Assembly: GCF_963082655.1 (NCBI RefSeq)
Contig: NC_081552.1
Location: 187,810,075-187,874,074 of the forward strand
Origin: Stomoxys calcitrans
Lineage: Eukaryota > Arthropoda > Insecta > Diptera > Muscidae
DNA length: 64,000 nucleotides
Direction: 5' to 3'
A model generated the notes under the pieces. It was not told where the DNA came from and did no database searches. It was given only the letters and a program-made list of their open reading frames with translations. The position numbers and the translations under genes are program-made. The stretch's first letter is position 1. The number at the start of each line of letters is the position of its first letter. Positions 21,617 through 31,888 of the stretch are shown in pieces.

Positions 21617-22458
21617 AACGTCTTGCGAAATTTCAGCCAAATCGGATAGGAATTGCGCCCTCTAGAAGCTCAAGAAGTCAAGTCCCCAGATCTGTTTATA
21701 TGACAGCTATATCAGGTAATGAACCGATTTGAACCATATTTGGCACAGTTGTTGGATATCATAACAAAATACTACGTGCAAAAATTCATTCAAATTGGAT
21801 AAGAATTGCGCCCTCTAGAGGCTCAAGAAGTCAAGACCCCAGATCGGTTTATATGACAGCTATATAAGGTTATTGACGGATTTAAACCATACTTGACACA
21901 GTTGTTGGATATCGTAACAAAACACCTCGTGCAAAATTTCATTCCAATCGAATAAGAATTGCGCACTGTAGAGGCTTAAGAAATCAAGACCCCAGATCGG
22001 TTTATATGGCAGCTATATCAGATTATGGACCGATTTGAACCATACTTGGCACAGTTGTTGGATATAATAACAAAACACGTCGTGCCAAAATTTCATTCCA
22101 ATCGGATAAGAATTGCGCACTCTAGAGGCTCAAGAAGTCAAGACCCAATATCGGTTTATATGGCAGCTATATCAAAACATGGACCGATATGGCCCATTTA
22201 CAATACCAACTGACCTACACTAATAAAAAGTATTTGTGCAAAATTTCAAGCGGCTAGCTTTACTCCTTCGGAAGTTAGCGTGCTTTCGACAGACAGACGG
22301 ACGGACGCACAGACGGACGGACATGGCTAGATCGACATAAAATTTCACGACGATCCAGAATATATATACTTTATGGGGTCTCAGACGAATATTTCGAGTA
22401 GTTACAATCAGAATGACGAAATTAGTATACCCCCCATCTTATGGTGGAGGGTATAAAA
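21617..22458 (-). mobile_element. HINE-A body and 5' end, second partial copy
   Basis: Begins mid-unit (ACGTCTTGCGAAATTTCAGC) directly after the previous element's 5' end and runs to its own 5' end (CTTATGGTGGAGGGTATAA). It has no hairpin end. Either a partial duplication of the preceding element or a second, 3'-truncated HINE. Its far end abuts retrotransposon copy 2. Confidence 0.85.
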
Positions 22459-23107
22459 AGGAAATGGAAAGGCGTGAGAGTGAGCGAATTGAGATGTACA
22501 GGAGTCAGAATGAAGTCCGGAAATTCTACCAAAGAATTAAACATCAAAACGATGGCTCTGGTGCAGGCACCTCCTCCTGCAGAGGCAAATAAGGAAATCT
22601 GGTAACTGACACAGATAACATGCTGAGGATATGGAAAAAACATTTTACCCAACTGCTCGTGTCCGATGTTGGCGGCGAAGAGGATATCGCAGAACCAATC
22701 CCCGATGATGGTATAGCATGTTTACCCCCTTGTCAGAATGAGGTCCAAGTAGCAGTGACCCGACTAAAGAACAACAAGGCAGCAGGAGCCGACAGGTTAC
22801 CCGCTGAACTATTTAAGACCGGAGGCGACAAGCTGATAAGGCGTATGCATCAGCTCATCTGCGCAATCTGGCTAGAAGAACGCATACCTGATGATTGGAA
22901 CCTCAACATACTACGTCCCGTACCCAAGAAAGGAGACAAGACGGAATGTGGCAACTACAGAGGAATAAGTCTCCTCCCTACCCATACAAGATACTCTCGA
23001 GCGTGCTGTGTGAAAGATTAAAACCTAAAGTTAATGAGATAATTGGGCAGTATCAATGCGGCTTTAGACCTGGTAAATCCACCCTGGACCAGATATTCAC
23101 ACTGCAC
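22459..23107 (+). mobile_element. non-LTR retrotransposon relic, copy 2 (empty HINE site)
   Basis: Near-identical to 19390-19953 (about 15-20 mismatches in 560 bp by eye) and carries the same frameshift after SLLP. It continues where copy 1 is interrupted, with LKPKVNEIIGQYQCGFRPGK then STLDQIFTLHKF in the shifted frame, the next reverse-transcriptase block. It has an extra stop after RGK and ends near 23107 against an R1-like element. Confidence 0.86.
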
Positions 23108-23550
23108 AAATTCTGGAAAAGTAGTTTGGTGGACTGCTGTGGAGAAAAAGTGCAATATGAGAACTATACAACAGGTTCAGAGAACATGTTGTCTTGGCAT
23201 AGGCCGAGCGATGAGCACCACGCCCACTAGGGCACTGGAGACTATTCTAGATATCCGACACATTGATATACAGAATATGTATGAGACAGCCACTGCGGTT
23301 ATGAGACTTAAAGCGATGGGAGAATGGATTGAGGATGGGAGCAGCTCGTACCATCGCGGTATATTCGAGGCGACGATAGGAAACCTGGAAGGAAGTGGTG
23401 AGGTTTCCGATCGTATACCTAAGATGAACCTTGAAGTCGAGTGTGAGGCACTGCTGCCATCGGCACAGTCTTAGATTGACGGGACCCTAGTATTGCCATC
23501 TGGAAGATCATGTTACACGGGTGGATCAAAGCTAGAGGAAAGAGTGGGCC
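23108..23550 (+). mobile_element. R1-like non-LTR relic, RT-to-RNase H region
   Basis: The frame at 23043-23474 encodes VVWWTAVEKKCNMRTIQQVQ, RTCCLGIGRAMSTTPTRALE, AMGEWIEDGSSSYHRGI and RIPKMNLEVECEALLP. After one stop come DGTLVLPSGRSCYTGGSKLE then ERVGLG, the start of an RNase H domain. The usual catalytic Asp in CYTDGSK is Gly here. A second copy of this family is at 54026-54444. Confidence 0.8.
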
Positions 23551-23554
23551 TGGG

Positions 23555-23790
23555 GTCTATCTTGTCGCGGAATCGTCCACCCACAATTCGAACTGGTGGA
23601 GCTAGCATCAGGAATGTAGCGCTCGTTAAATATCTGGGAGTGACTGTTTCGGAGAGAATGGGTTTTCCGGTCCATTTAGATCTGTGGGAGACCTGAAGGC
23701 ATGTACTGACAGAATGCCCGTACTATGCAGACATTAGGCGCGATGGGGATTAGTGAGGCGGTGTGGGATTGCAAGGCTGCCCGTTTTTTT
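23555..23790 (+). mobile_element. R1-like non-LTR relic, rearranged pieces
   Basis: Encodes RTGGASIRNVALVKYLGVTV then SERMGF, normally located before the segment seen at 23108, joined directly to HVLTECPYYADIRRDGD, normally close to the C-terminus. The order shows internal deletion or a second, separate element. Confidence 0.65.
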
Positions 23791-24159
23791 CCCGGGAAGT
23801 ATTTCTTAGGAGACGGACAAGACATAGTGGAGGGATGAATACACGCTAGTAACACTATAAGGAGGTGTTGCTGTACTGGCGCGACCGAGTGATTTGGTGC
23901 TGCGCATGACATGGCCTGGCACCTGCCTTTCCCATGTTGATGCAGCGGCGTTGGCCCATTGTTGGTTCCCGTAGCTGTTGTGGTTCTGTTCGGTCATGCG
24001 TTAGGGTGGTTGATTGTAAGTCCCATGTTGACACAGATATGTGTGGCATGTTGATGCCGTGAGGGCTGCCGTGTCCTGTTTGTGTTTGTATATATCTTCC
24101 TGTTGTATGTTTCGTGCATACATTTGTATGCTGGCTTTGGGTCGGCTTAGGGCAATTCA
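23791..24159. other. unassigned, G/T-rich
   Basis: No protein match. G/T-rich on the plus strand (GTTGTGGTTCTGTTCGG, TGTTTGTGTTTGTATATATC). It precedes the repeated segment at 24160 much as 27560-27734 precedes the copy at 27735, so it may belong to the same retrotransposon 5' region. Confidence 0.4.
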
Positions 24160-24600
24160 TTTCTTCTAGGTGACCAGTCCGAAACTGTTTGGGGTTCAAC
24201 TGGTAGTAGTCGTCTTTTAAGGCTACGAAGTCTGACCGGAGACTTTAATCTGGTACCACGGGTGTCAGGAGCCCTTGGAACTTCGGTTCCAGCCTGACAA
24301 TGGAGAGGCCCCAGTAGGGAACAACGTGGTGGCTGTGGTTTGTACCCAAATCGCGGGTAGAGCATAAGCTCGGCGTGGAGTTGCGTTTTCAACCGGGTGT
24401 CGTGACCCATAGATCGGAAGGAGATTTAGGTAGTGCTCCGCTCCTAACTAACGAGGTGGCAACGTCCAAATACGTGGGATCAAATTGGTACTCATGTGTG
24501 GGTTACCACATATGGGGGCGTTGGTAGACGCATTTTATTCACCCTTGGGCCTCGCAGGTTTGGGCCGTGATGGCAGGCATCTGCGTTAAACACGACATTC
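24160..24600 (+). repeat. retrotransposon-like 5' segment, copy 1
   Basis: GGTGACCAGTCCGAAACTGT, TTCAACTGGTAGTAGT, ACCACGGGTGTCAGGAGCCC and GGAGTTGCGTTTTCAACCGG recur in the same order at 27735-28185 with moderate divergence. No long frame on either strand. Best explained as the untranslated 5' region of a non-LTR element; the family is not known. Confidence 0.6.
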
Positions 24601-24629
24601 GTGTATCATCGGTTGAATTACAAGATCTT

Positions 24630-25256
24630 GACCGTTGCAGACCTCTCAACGAGATGGCTAATCAGTTCAAAATGTACCTGTTCTGGGTGCTGGGCCAATG
24701 AGATATCCCGGCGAATTCTAGAGGAGACAAGCTTGCGAGACTGGAAACTCCAACACATACCGGGGGAACTGGAATTTCTAGTGACATGTAAACAAAGTCA
24801 TCAGGCCTGACGGGCAACGAATGACACATGGCCAGTAAGGGGGTTGTGAATATTTCAAAATTGTGTGGCCCAATCTGTACCTGAAGAGATCTCCCTCTTT
24901 GTTGTCGCTGACTAGAACAGACGTTTCAGCTGTTGTATCCGTCATAACAGGTCATTGCCTGAGCGAAAAACATGCTGACGGCCTGAAGGTTGCAAGAAAA
25001 GGCTTCTGCAGAAGCTGTGAGGACGTCAAGGAAGTAGATAATAAAGAATATCTGTTGTGCGTGTGTTCCGCATTGGCAGTCAAAAAGAGTGTCACTTTAG
25101 GTTCTCAATTCTTTGAGAATTTGTCTGATTTAGCAGTTGTAAACATTTGTAGGATGATGGGCTTTTCAAAGCAATCCAGATGGTTCAATTGTAGAAACCA
25201 GAAGGAATTTTCTTTCTCCTGTTCCTGTGCTATCACATTGGAAGAAAACGTCTAAG
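24630..25256 (+). mobile_element. jockey/I-type non-LTR relic, RNase H and zinc-finger C-terminus
   Basis: Frames contain ISRRILEETSLRDWKLQHIP then GELEFL (end of RNase H, about 24695-24780) and, at 24863-25255, RTDVSAVVSVITGHCLSEKH, FCRSCEDVKEVDNKEYLLCV and NICRMMGFSKQSRWF. The spacing Cys-x2-Cys ... Leu-x-Cys-x-Cys is the C-terminal zinc-finger-like box of such ORF2 proteins, with the usual His replaced by Tyr. Ends at a stop near 25253. Confidence 0.75.
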
Positions 25257-25295
25257 TGAGTCAAATGGCAGACTGCAACTTAAAGCTAACATAAT

Positions 25296-25347
25296 GTACA
25301 AGCGAATGACAAAATTTGTATACCCCCATCCTTTGCAGGAGGGTATA
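25296..25347 (-). mobile_element. solo HINE 5' end
   Basis: Only the 5' terminus is present: AAGCGAATGACAAAATTTGT, ATACCCCCATCCTTTGCAGG, AGGGTATAAC. No body or hairpin. It follows the retrotransposon 3' end by about 40 bases. Confidence 0.7.
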
Positions 25348-25670
25348 ACAACCACAATGCGGAGTACGTAAGACACTTTATTGAGAAATGCCACTTAGAG
25401 AATCAAAAACATTTATGCAAAATCATAAAGAAATTAAGATGTCAACAACGTTTTTCAATTAAGAATGTTACTTGGAGGATAATGAAGGGACTATTTGAAT
25501 GAGCTGCCACTTGTCCAAAAATGAAAATAATATTTCTCGGAACTGTGAATTTAAAATTCTAATGAATTAGAATATTGAGTTCTTCAGCTGCCTGAAGAAA
25601 ACAACACTCAAATTATAATGGATGAATAAAATCAGTATTTTTGAACTTTAATGGTTGTTTAGCTAAAGAA
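25348..25670. other. unassigned AT-rich stretch
   Basis: No repeat or coding signal recognised. Confidence 0.4.
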
Positions 25671-26229
25671 CTTTTGGCACCCTCCACCATAGGATGGGGG
25701 TAAAATAATTTCGACATTTCGTTTGAAAAACATCAAAATATTCATTTAAGATTCCATAAATTGCATATATTCTTGATCATCATGACATTTTATGTCCATC
25801 TTGCCATGTCCCTCCGTCCGTCCGTCTGTTTGTCGAAAGCATGAAAACTTTCGAAAGAGTAAAGCTAGGTGCTTGAAATTTTGCACAAACACTTCTCATT
25901 AGTGTAGGTCAGTTGGAATTGTAAATGGGTCAAATCAGTCCATGTTTTGATATAGCTGTCATATACATCGATCTCCTGATTTGACTTTTTGAGCCTGCAA
26001 GGGCGCAAATCTTTTACGATTTAGCTGAAATTTTGCACGAAGTATTTTGTTTTGACTTCCAACTTCTGTGCCAAATATTGTCTAAATCAGTCCATAACCT
26101 GATATAGCTGCCATATAATTCTTGAGCTTCTAGAGAGAGCAATTTTTATCCGATTTGTCACATGCTATTCATGGTAAAGGGTATATAAGCTTCGGTTATG
26201 GGTATGGGGTTAGCACGCTTTTACTTGTT
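25671..26229 (+). mobile_element. HINE-A, shortened
   Basis: Begins GCACCCTCCACCATAGGATG, has CATATATTCTTGATCATCAT, a short CCGTCCGTCCGTCTG microsatellite, two to three body units and an eroded 3' end: GGTAAAGGGTATATAAGC, TTCGGTTATGGG, TTAGCACGCTTTTACTTGTT. The hairpin is broken. Confidence 0.82.
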
Positions 26230-26294
26230 TTAAAGTAATAACTGTGTAGAATTAGTCATGAAACACTGAAGACTGCAAGATAGCTGGTATGCAT

Positions 26295-26640
26295 ACTATT
26301 TTCAACAAGTAGGTTAGGTTACTCCTAAAATAGGGTAAGATTTCCCATTCGCTCCATGCCTCTATGGACATATTTCTAAGTCAGCAATGAGCTTGCTGTG
26401 TGCTCTAAATACATAAAATATCCCCGAAAAAATCTATTCCAGAAATTCGATACTACTCACAAAATCCTTAGACGTCTTCCATTCTACACTCCTAAGTTGA
26501 CTTAAGTCTGGAATTGTATCCGCACCTCAATGGCGTAGTCTGTTAGCCGCCAAAGCTGGGCATTGACATTCTGTTTCTTCAATTCCTCGTCATCTTCCCC
26601 ACATGTCCTACACATGCAAGTCTCTACGACAGCGTTGGGC
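26295..26640 (-). mobile_element. R1/LOA-like non-LTR 3' end, copy 1
   Basis: Minus-oriented 3' end with the coding tail (reverse complement of GTCTGTTAGCCGCCAAAGCT and CATCTTCCCCACATGTCC, encoding a Cys-rich ...CRTCGEDDEELK-like stretch) followed by 3' UTR sequence (ACTCACAAAATCCTTAGACG). The same family is at 51700-51955 and 52794-53170. Confidence 0.65.
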
Positions 26641-26802
26641 ACATGTGCTAGTGTAAGTATAATAGTATATCCAAGCCCATTGGCTTATGTTCTTGTATAC
26701 TTACACAAATGTGTGCAATAGTGTGTGTGTATTTGCCCGCCACTGTTCTACTGCCATCTAGTGTTGGTGTTGCTCTTTCGTAGGGCGTCTTATTTTTGGT
26801 TC

Positions 26803-26973
26803 GCCCCGGAAGCCGAGTTAGTAGCGTGCTCGGATAACCAGTGCGGGTATCATTGGTTCGATTCCTACTAGAGGCCTGGACTGTCTTGACTGTGATGTCA
26901 CAATGGACAAACATTGTCTAAGATAGTCAATTGAGTAAATAGACTGCCACTCCAATCTAACTTTAGTTAACCT
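26803..26973 (+). mobile_element. SINE family 2, copy 1 (tRNA-derived)
   Basis: tRNA-like head GCCCCGGAAGCCGAGTTAGT then AGCGTGCTCGGATAA (A-box-like) and TGGTTCGATTCC (B-box-like), followed by a body with GTCACAATGGACAAACATTG, AGACTGCCACTCC and a T/A-rich end. The tail and head match 36701-36860 (opposite strand). The body after the B box shows it is a SINE and not a tRNA gene. Confidence 0.8.
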
Positions 26974-27300
26974 ACTGCGCTGTGGCTCGGCACCCAGTAG
27001 ATGCAGATCGTGCCATCCTCAGCGAAGGCGTTAATCTACTTATTCTCCAATACCTCATCAAATCGATGTTTCGAGTGCTCAAAAATGCAGTTGTTTGATA
27101 GCTCTCATTGTCATGGTGAAGACCCCACGCGGCACCATTTAGGTGAAAAGTATGTAATAGCTCTTCACCACGGTCTGAAGTAGAATGTTAAAGCTACCCA
27201 GGGATCGTGTTGTTTTGGGATTTCCTTAGCAATTGATTTCCTGGGTACAACACTATGTTGGAAAAATGCTAATAGACGCAGTGAGTAGGAAGGTGATGGT
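26974..27300. other. unassigned stretch
   Basis: A 60-codon frame at 27001-27183 has no recognisable similarity. No repeat recognised. Confidence 0.35.
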
Positions 27301-27354
27301 AGGAAGGAAGGCGGGGGGGACGGGTGTAGCGTAGGGACGATGGATGCATCAACA

Positions 27355-27580
27355 GTTAGTAGGCTGCATCGAGCTGAGTCGGTGAGCTTAAGCTAGTTGG
27401 ATCATGAAGTTTCGGAGCTGGTGATGGATGTGGACGGGTGAAGCGAAATGATGATGTATGGATGAGTTATTAGTAGGCTACATCGAGCTGAGTCGGTGAG
27501 CTGAAGATTGCTGAACCATTAAGTCTTGGACCTGGTCGAGTGGGTGTGTGTAAATTTCTGATGCTTTGAAAGTTTTAACA
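27355..27580. repeat. 114-bp direct repeat, two units
   Basis: TAGTAGGCTGCATCGAGCTG followed by AGTCGGTGAGC at 27357 recurs at 27471 (TAGTAGGCTACATCGAGCTG). Flanked by GATGGATG-rich sequence. Tandem units upstream of a retrotransposon 5' segment are common in non-LTR elements, which fits the next entry. Confidence 0.65.
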
Positions 27581-27734
27581 CGGTGTCGATGTTATTCCTC
27601 GTGAATAACATATTGTATACCGTGTGTGTGAGTGTTTCGGTGACACTTCTGTTTTGACACAGACTTGTGCTGAGTCATTTTTCTGACTGTTTCTGAATGA
27701 CGTGTTGCTACGGGATTGTGTTTGCATCATCCCA

Positions 27735-28185
27735 TAAGGTGACCAGTCCGGAACTGTCTGGAGTTCAACTGGTAGTAGTTGGACTACGTGGTCGAACCAA
27801 AGTCCTTAATCTGCTACCACGGGAGTCAGGAGCCCCTGGAGCTTCGGTTCCAGTCTGACTATTAGTGAGGCCACAATTGGGAGTAACGTGGTGGCTGCGG
27901 TGTAACACCTAAAATCGCAGGAAGGGCGTTTCAATGCTCGGTGTGGAGTTGCATGTACTCAACCGTGGCCGTGACCCACAGAACGGAAAGAGTTTTGGAT
28001 AGTGCTCTGCTCCAAACCAAGGGGCAGGACACGTCCAGACAACGTGAACTCGAATTGGTACTCATGCTAGCTTCGGCTATGTATGGGGGCGTTGGGAGAC
28101 GTATTGTATTCACCCGGGGTTAAGAGCCCTGCAGGATTGAGCCAACACGACAGGTGTCTGCATAAAACACCATTAGGACTTGTCA
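27735..28185 (+). repeat. retrotransposon-like 5' segment, copy 2
   Basis: Second copy of the segment at 24160-24600 (GGTGACCAGTCCGGAACTGT, ACCACGGGAGTCAGGAGCCC, CTCGGTGTGGAGTTGC). Ends near AAAACACCATTAGGACTTG and is followed by a mariner relic on the other strand. Confidence 0.6.
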
Positions 28186-28189
28186 TGGT

Positions 28190-29045
28190 GAAAAGTGATC
28201 CGTCTTCGGCGGTTGGTTTTCCTGATTTCTTAGAAGCCAACTGGCAAACAAATGGTTGTGTACCACTCGGAATTGACTGTTCTGCACTGTTCTAGTGGTA
28301 CGATAGCGACATGTTCAGTTTTTCCGGAAAAAAAACCGGCGATCATTTGCTTGGAAGTGCTTCGTGCGCGAGCAATTTTGTTGGATTGGCATCATCTTGA
28401 AACACCTGCTGTTTTCTTTCGACTGCTGTTTTCTTTCGGGCTCATTCGAGTAAATTCATGACTCATCACCTGTCACGATGTCATAGACGCATTTCGAAGC
28501 ACAGCGATCCTATTTTTGGAGCATTTCTTTGGACCAATAGACACGAGCCTTTATTTGAGCAATTGACATGTTGTGTGAGATCCAATGCGAACAATTTTTT
28601 TGACGGTCAAATATTCATGGAAAATTGAATGTGTGCTGGGCCCACTAATGCCTAAGGTCTCACGATAGGTCACATGACGATCTTCCAATATAATTTGGCG
28701 CACAGCATCAATGTTTTTTGGACGATCTTCACGAAATTCGTGTTGGAGTGATCTATGACCTCAGTTAAATTCAGCATTTCATCGATAAACACTAATCCTT
28801 GATGGAGCTTCATCGCCAAAAATATAATAAAGTTCATCGATGCACTTTTGTTGAGTTCATCCATGTCGAAAGTTGTAAAAAATAATCACAAGAAAATGTT
28901 CACGCCTATACTCCATTTTTTGGGCTACACGAATCTTGTAAATCACTGTAAACAACACAAATAGCGCTCGTATGTCAAAAAGTTCTGCGTATGTATAACC
29001 TCAAAAATGTCAAGCCTCACGATAGAGCTGTCAGTTGGCAGATTG
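28190..29045 (-). mobile_element. mariner (SETMAR-type) transposase relic, N-terminal and central part
   Basis: Minus-strand pieces: CIDELYYIFGDEAPSRISVY (28790-28860 area), EFREDRPKNIDAVRQIILED, RHVTYRETLGISGPSTHSIF, HEYLTVKKIVRIG, YDIVTGDES (eroded) and NKIARARSTSKQMIAGFFSG then KTEHVAIVPLEQCRTVNSEW. The catalytic core after this point is absent. Several stops and frameshifts. A different mariner lineage from the relics at 1995, 10157 and 15884. Confidence 0.82.
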
Positions 29046-29111
29046 CAACGCAAGGGTTGTCCAATCCCGCAATATAAAAGGACCTTACCGTCGAAGGTGG
29101 GTTAGAATGGA

Positions 29112-30190
29112 AACAAGTAAAAAGGCGTTAAGTTTGGATACCCACCACCTCGGGTATATATGTAAACCACCTTTCATCAAAATCTGGAGAAAATTGCATA
29201 ACTTATATCCCATAGCAGTTATATCGAAATATGTTCCGATTTGGAACAAATACTTATAAGGAAAAGTCAATGTTCAAATGTGTATAGCAAAATATTGGTC
29301 TTTTTAGTAGCTATATCTACAAATAAACCGATCCGAACCATATACAACATGGATGTCGAAAAACATAAGTCATTGTGTCAAATTTCAGTTAAATCTGATT
29401 ATAAATGCGCCTTTTTTTGAGACCAAGATTTTAAATCGAGATATCGGTCTGTATGGCAGCTATATGCAAATCTTGATCGATCTAGACCAAATTGCACAAA
29501 TATATGGAGGGGCTTAACTTAACTCTCTGTCCCAAATTTCAACAAAATCGGATAATAAATGTGGCTTTTATGGGCCTAAGACTCTAAATCGGAGGATCGG
29601 TCTATATGGCAGCTATATCCAAATCTGGACCGATCTGGGCCAAATTGACGAAGGATGTCAAGGGGCCTAACACAACTCACTGTCCCAAGTTTCAGCGAAA
29701 TCTGATAATAAATGTGGCTTTTATGGGCCTAAGATCCTAAATCGGATGATCGGTCTATATAGCAGCAATATCCAAATCTAGACCGATCTCAGCAAAAATG
29801 TCGAAGAATGTCGAAGGGCCTAACACAACTCACTGTCCCAAATTTCAGCAAAATCTGGTAATAAATGTGGCTTTTATTGCTCTTAAACCCTAAATCAGCG
29901 GAACGGTCTATATGGGGGCTATATCGAGATATAGTCCGATATAGGGCATCTTCGAACTTAACCTGCTTATGGACAACACCAGGATCTGTGCAAAGTTTCA
30001 GCTCAATATCTCTATTTTTAAAGACGTAGCGTGATTTCAACAGACAGACGGACGGACATGTCTAGATCGTCTTAGATTTTTACGCTAATCAAGAATATAT
30101 ATACTTTGTAGGGTCGGAAATCGATATTTCGATATTTTGCAAACGGAATGACAAATGAATATAACCCCATCCTTCGGTGGTGGGTATAAA
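29112..30190 (-). mobile_element. HINE-B with deleted hairpin
   Basis: Starts AACAAGTAAAAAGGCGTTAA and goes directly to GTTTGGATACCCACCACCTC, so the GC stem is precisely lost. The body has about six units, three of them in clean 153-bp register (GATCGGTCTATAT at 29595 and 29748). The 5' end is intact (CTTCGGTGGTGGGTATAA). Abuts the next HINE-A in the same orientation. Confidence 0.88.
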
Positions 30191-31266
30191 AAGACAAGTA
30201 AAAGCGTGGTAAGTGCGGCCAGGCTGAATCTTGTATACCCGCCACACATGGATCGCATTTGTCAAGTTCTTTGAATGACTTTTTCAAATATATAAATAGC
30301 TATATAAAGTTATTGACCGATATGGATCGTACTTGTCATGCCGTACAAGTCATATAAAAATATCTCCAAGTCATAAAAAATATTTCACGCAAATCGAGTA
30401 CTAATTGCGCCTTTAAGAGGCTCAGAATGTCAAATTGGTAGATCGGTTTATAAGGCAGCTATGTCAAGTAAAGAACCGATTTGGACCATAGTTGGCCCGG
30501 TTGGAAGTCAAACCAAAATGATATATGCAAAATTTCAGCCAAATTGGATAAGAATTGCTCCGTCTAGGGCTCAATAAGTTAAATCAGGTAATCTATTCAT
30601 ATGCCGGCTATATTAGGTTAAAGACTGTAGTTGGAAGTCGAACCAAAACGATATGTATGAAATTTCAGCCAAATCTGATAAGAATTGCGCCATCTAGAAG
30701 CTTAAGAAGTCAAGACCCAAAATCGGTTTATATGGCAGTTATTTCAGGTTATGGACTGATTTAAACAATACATGGCACAGTTTTTGGATGTCACACCAAA
30801 ACTTTATGTGCCAAACTTCAGCCAAATCGGATAAGAATTGCGCCTCTAAAAGCTGAAGATGTCAAGACCCAAGATTGGTTTATATGACAGCTTTATCAGG
30901 TTATGAACTGATTAAGGCCATACTTCGCACAGTTGTTGGAAGCCATACCAAAACATTATATGCAAAATTTCAACCAAATCGGATAAGAATTGCGCCCTCT
31001 AGAAGATGTCAAGACCCACGATAGATTTATATGGTAGCTATATCAAAACATGGACCGATATAGCCCATTTGTGCAAACTTTCAAGCGTCTAGCTTTACTC
31101 CTTCGAAAGTTAGCGTGCTTTCGACAGACGGATGAACATGGCTAGATCGACTTAAACTGTCATGACGATCAAGAATATATGTGCCTTATGGGGTCTTGGA
31201 GGAATAATTTGAGGTATTACAGACGGAATGACGAAATTAGTATACCCTCATCCTATAGAGAAGAAG
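30191..31266 (-). mobile_element. HINE-A, older copy
   Basis: Starts GACAAGTAAAAGCGTGGTAA with a mutated hairpin (GTGCGGCCAGGCTGAAT), CCCGCCACACATGGATCGC, about six divergent body units, a microsatellite remnant GACAGACGGATGAACATGG and an eroded 5' end (ACCCTCATCCTATAGAG). Confidence 0.82.
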
Positions 31267-31277
31267 AAAACTAGTAA

Positions 31278-31888
31278 AAAATCTGCAGGTTGAGAACAAT
31301 AGACCGCGCTTCAAAATACGCTTATAAGATCGTCACATGTCGCGAATCGTCTCACAACAATCGATCGTGTGCATCTTCGAAGTCGAGCCAAATCCAACGA
31401 AAGTTGTTTGTGGAAGAGTAATTCGAAGCAAATGGTCGATAGTTTCTTCGTTAAAGCTGATCATGTGGTGAATTTTCCGCTTGAAGTACAATCAATTCTG
31501 GTCAATTCTAGGCGATACATCCGAATTTGATAGCCTGAATCCATGGGTGAAAAAACGAACACAAGAGGCCGAATGAATCATTGTTCCCCATGACAATGCG
31601 AGCTCTCATAAATCGGCTCAAACCAGCGCCTTTTTGACCGACCGAAACATCGAATTGATGGGTCATCAGCAGTGGAGCTCTGACTCGACACCTAATGACT
31701 TCTTTTTATTGCCGCTCATTAAGATTAATATGCGTGGTCAATGATTTTCGTTTCCAGAATATGTTGTTGAAGCGTTAAATAAGATTTTTTTGGAGGTGTC
31801 TCAATCGTAATGAAATAAGTGCTTCAACATTAGTGTAAAAGTGTATAAATCATGATGAAGAATATTTTGAGAAGCTTTCTAACCTTCT
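31278..31888 (+). mobile_element. mariner (SETMAR-type) transposase relic, C-terminal half
   Basis: Encodes VVCGRVIRSKWSIVSS and, further on, HDNASSHKSAQTSAFLTDRN then IELMGHQQ, DSTPNDFFLLPLIKINMRGQ and EALNKIFLEVSQS. HDNAS holds the second catalytic Asp; the third is in the PNDFF motif. Usual 'PPYSPDLAPND' is degraded to 'QQWSSDSTPND'. At least three stops. It may complement the lineage of the 28190 relic, but on the opposite strand. Confidence 0.84.
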
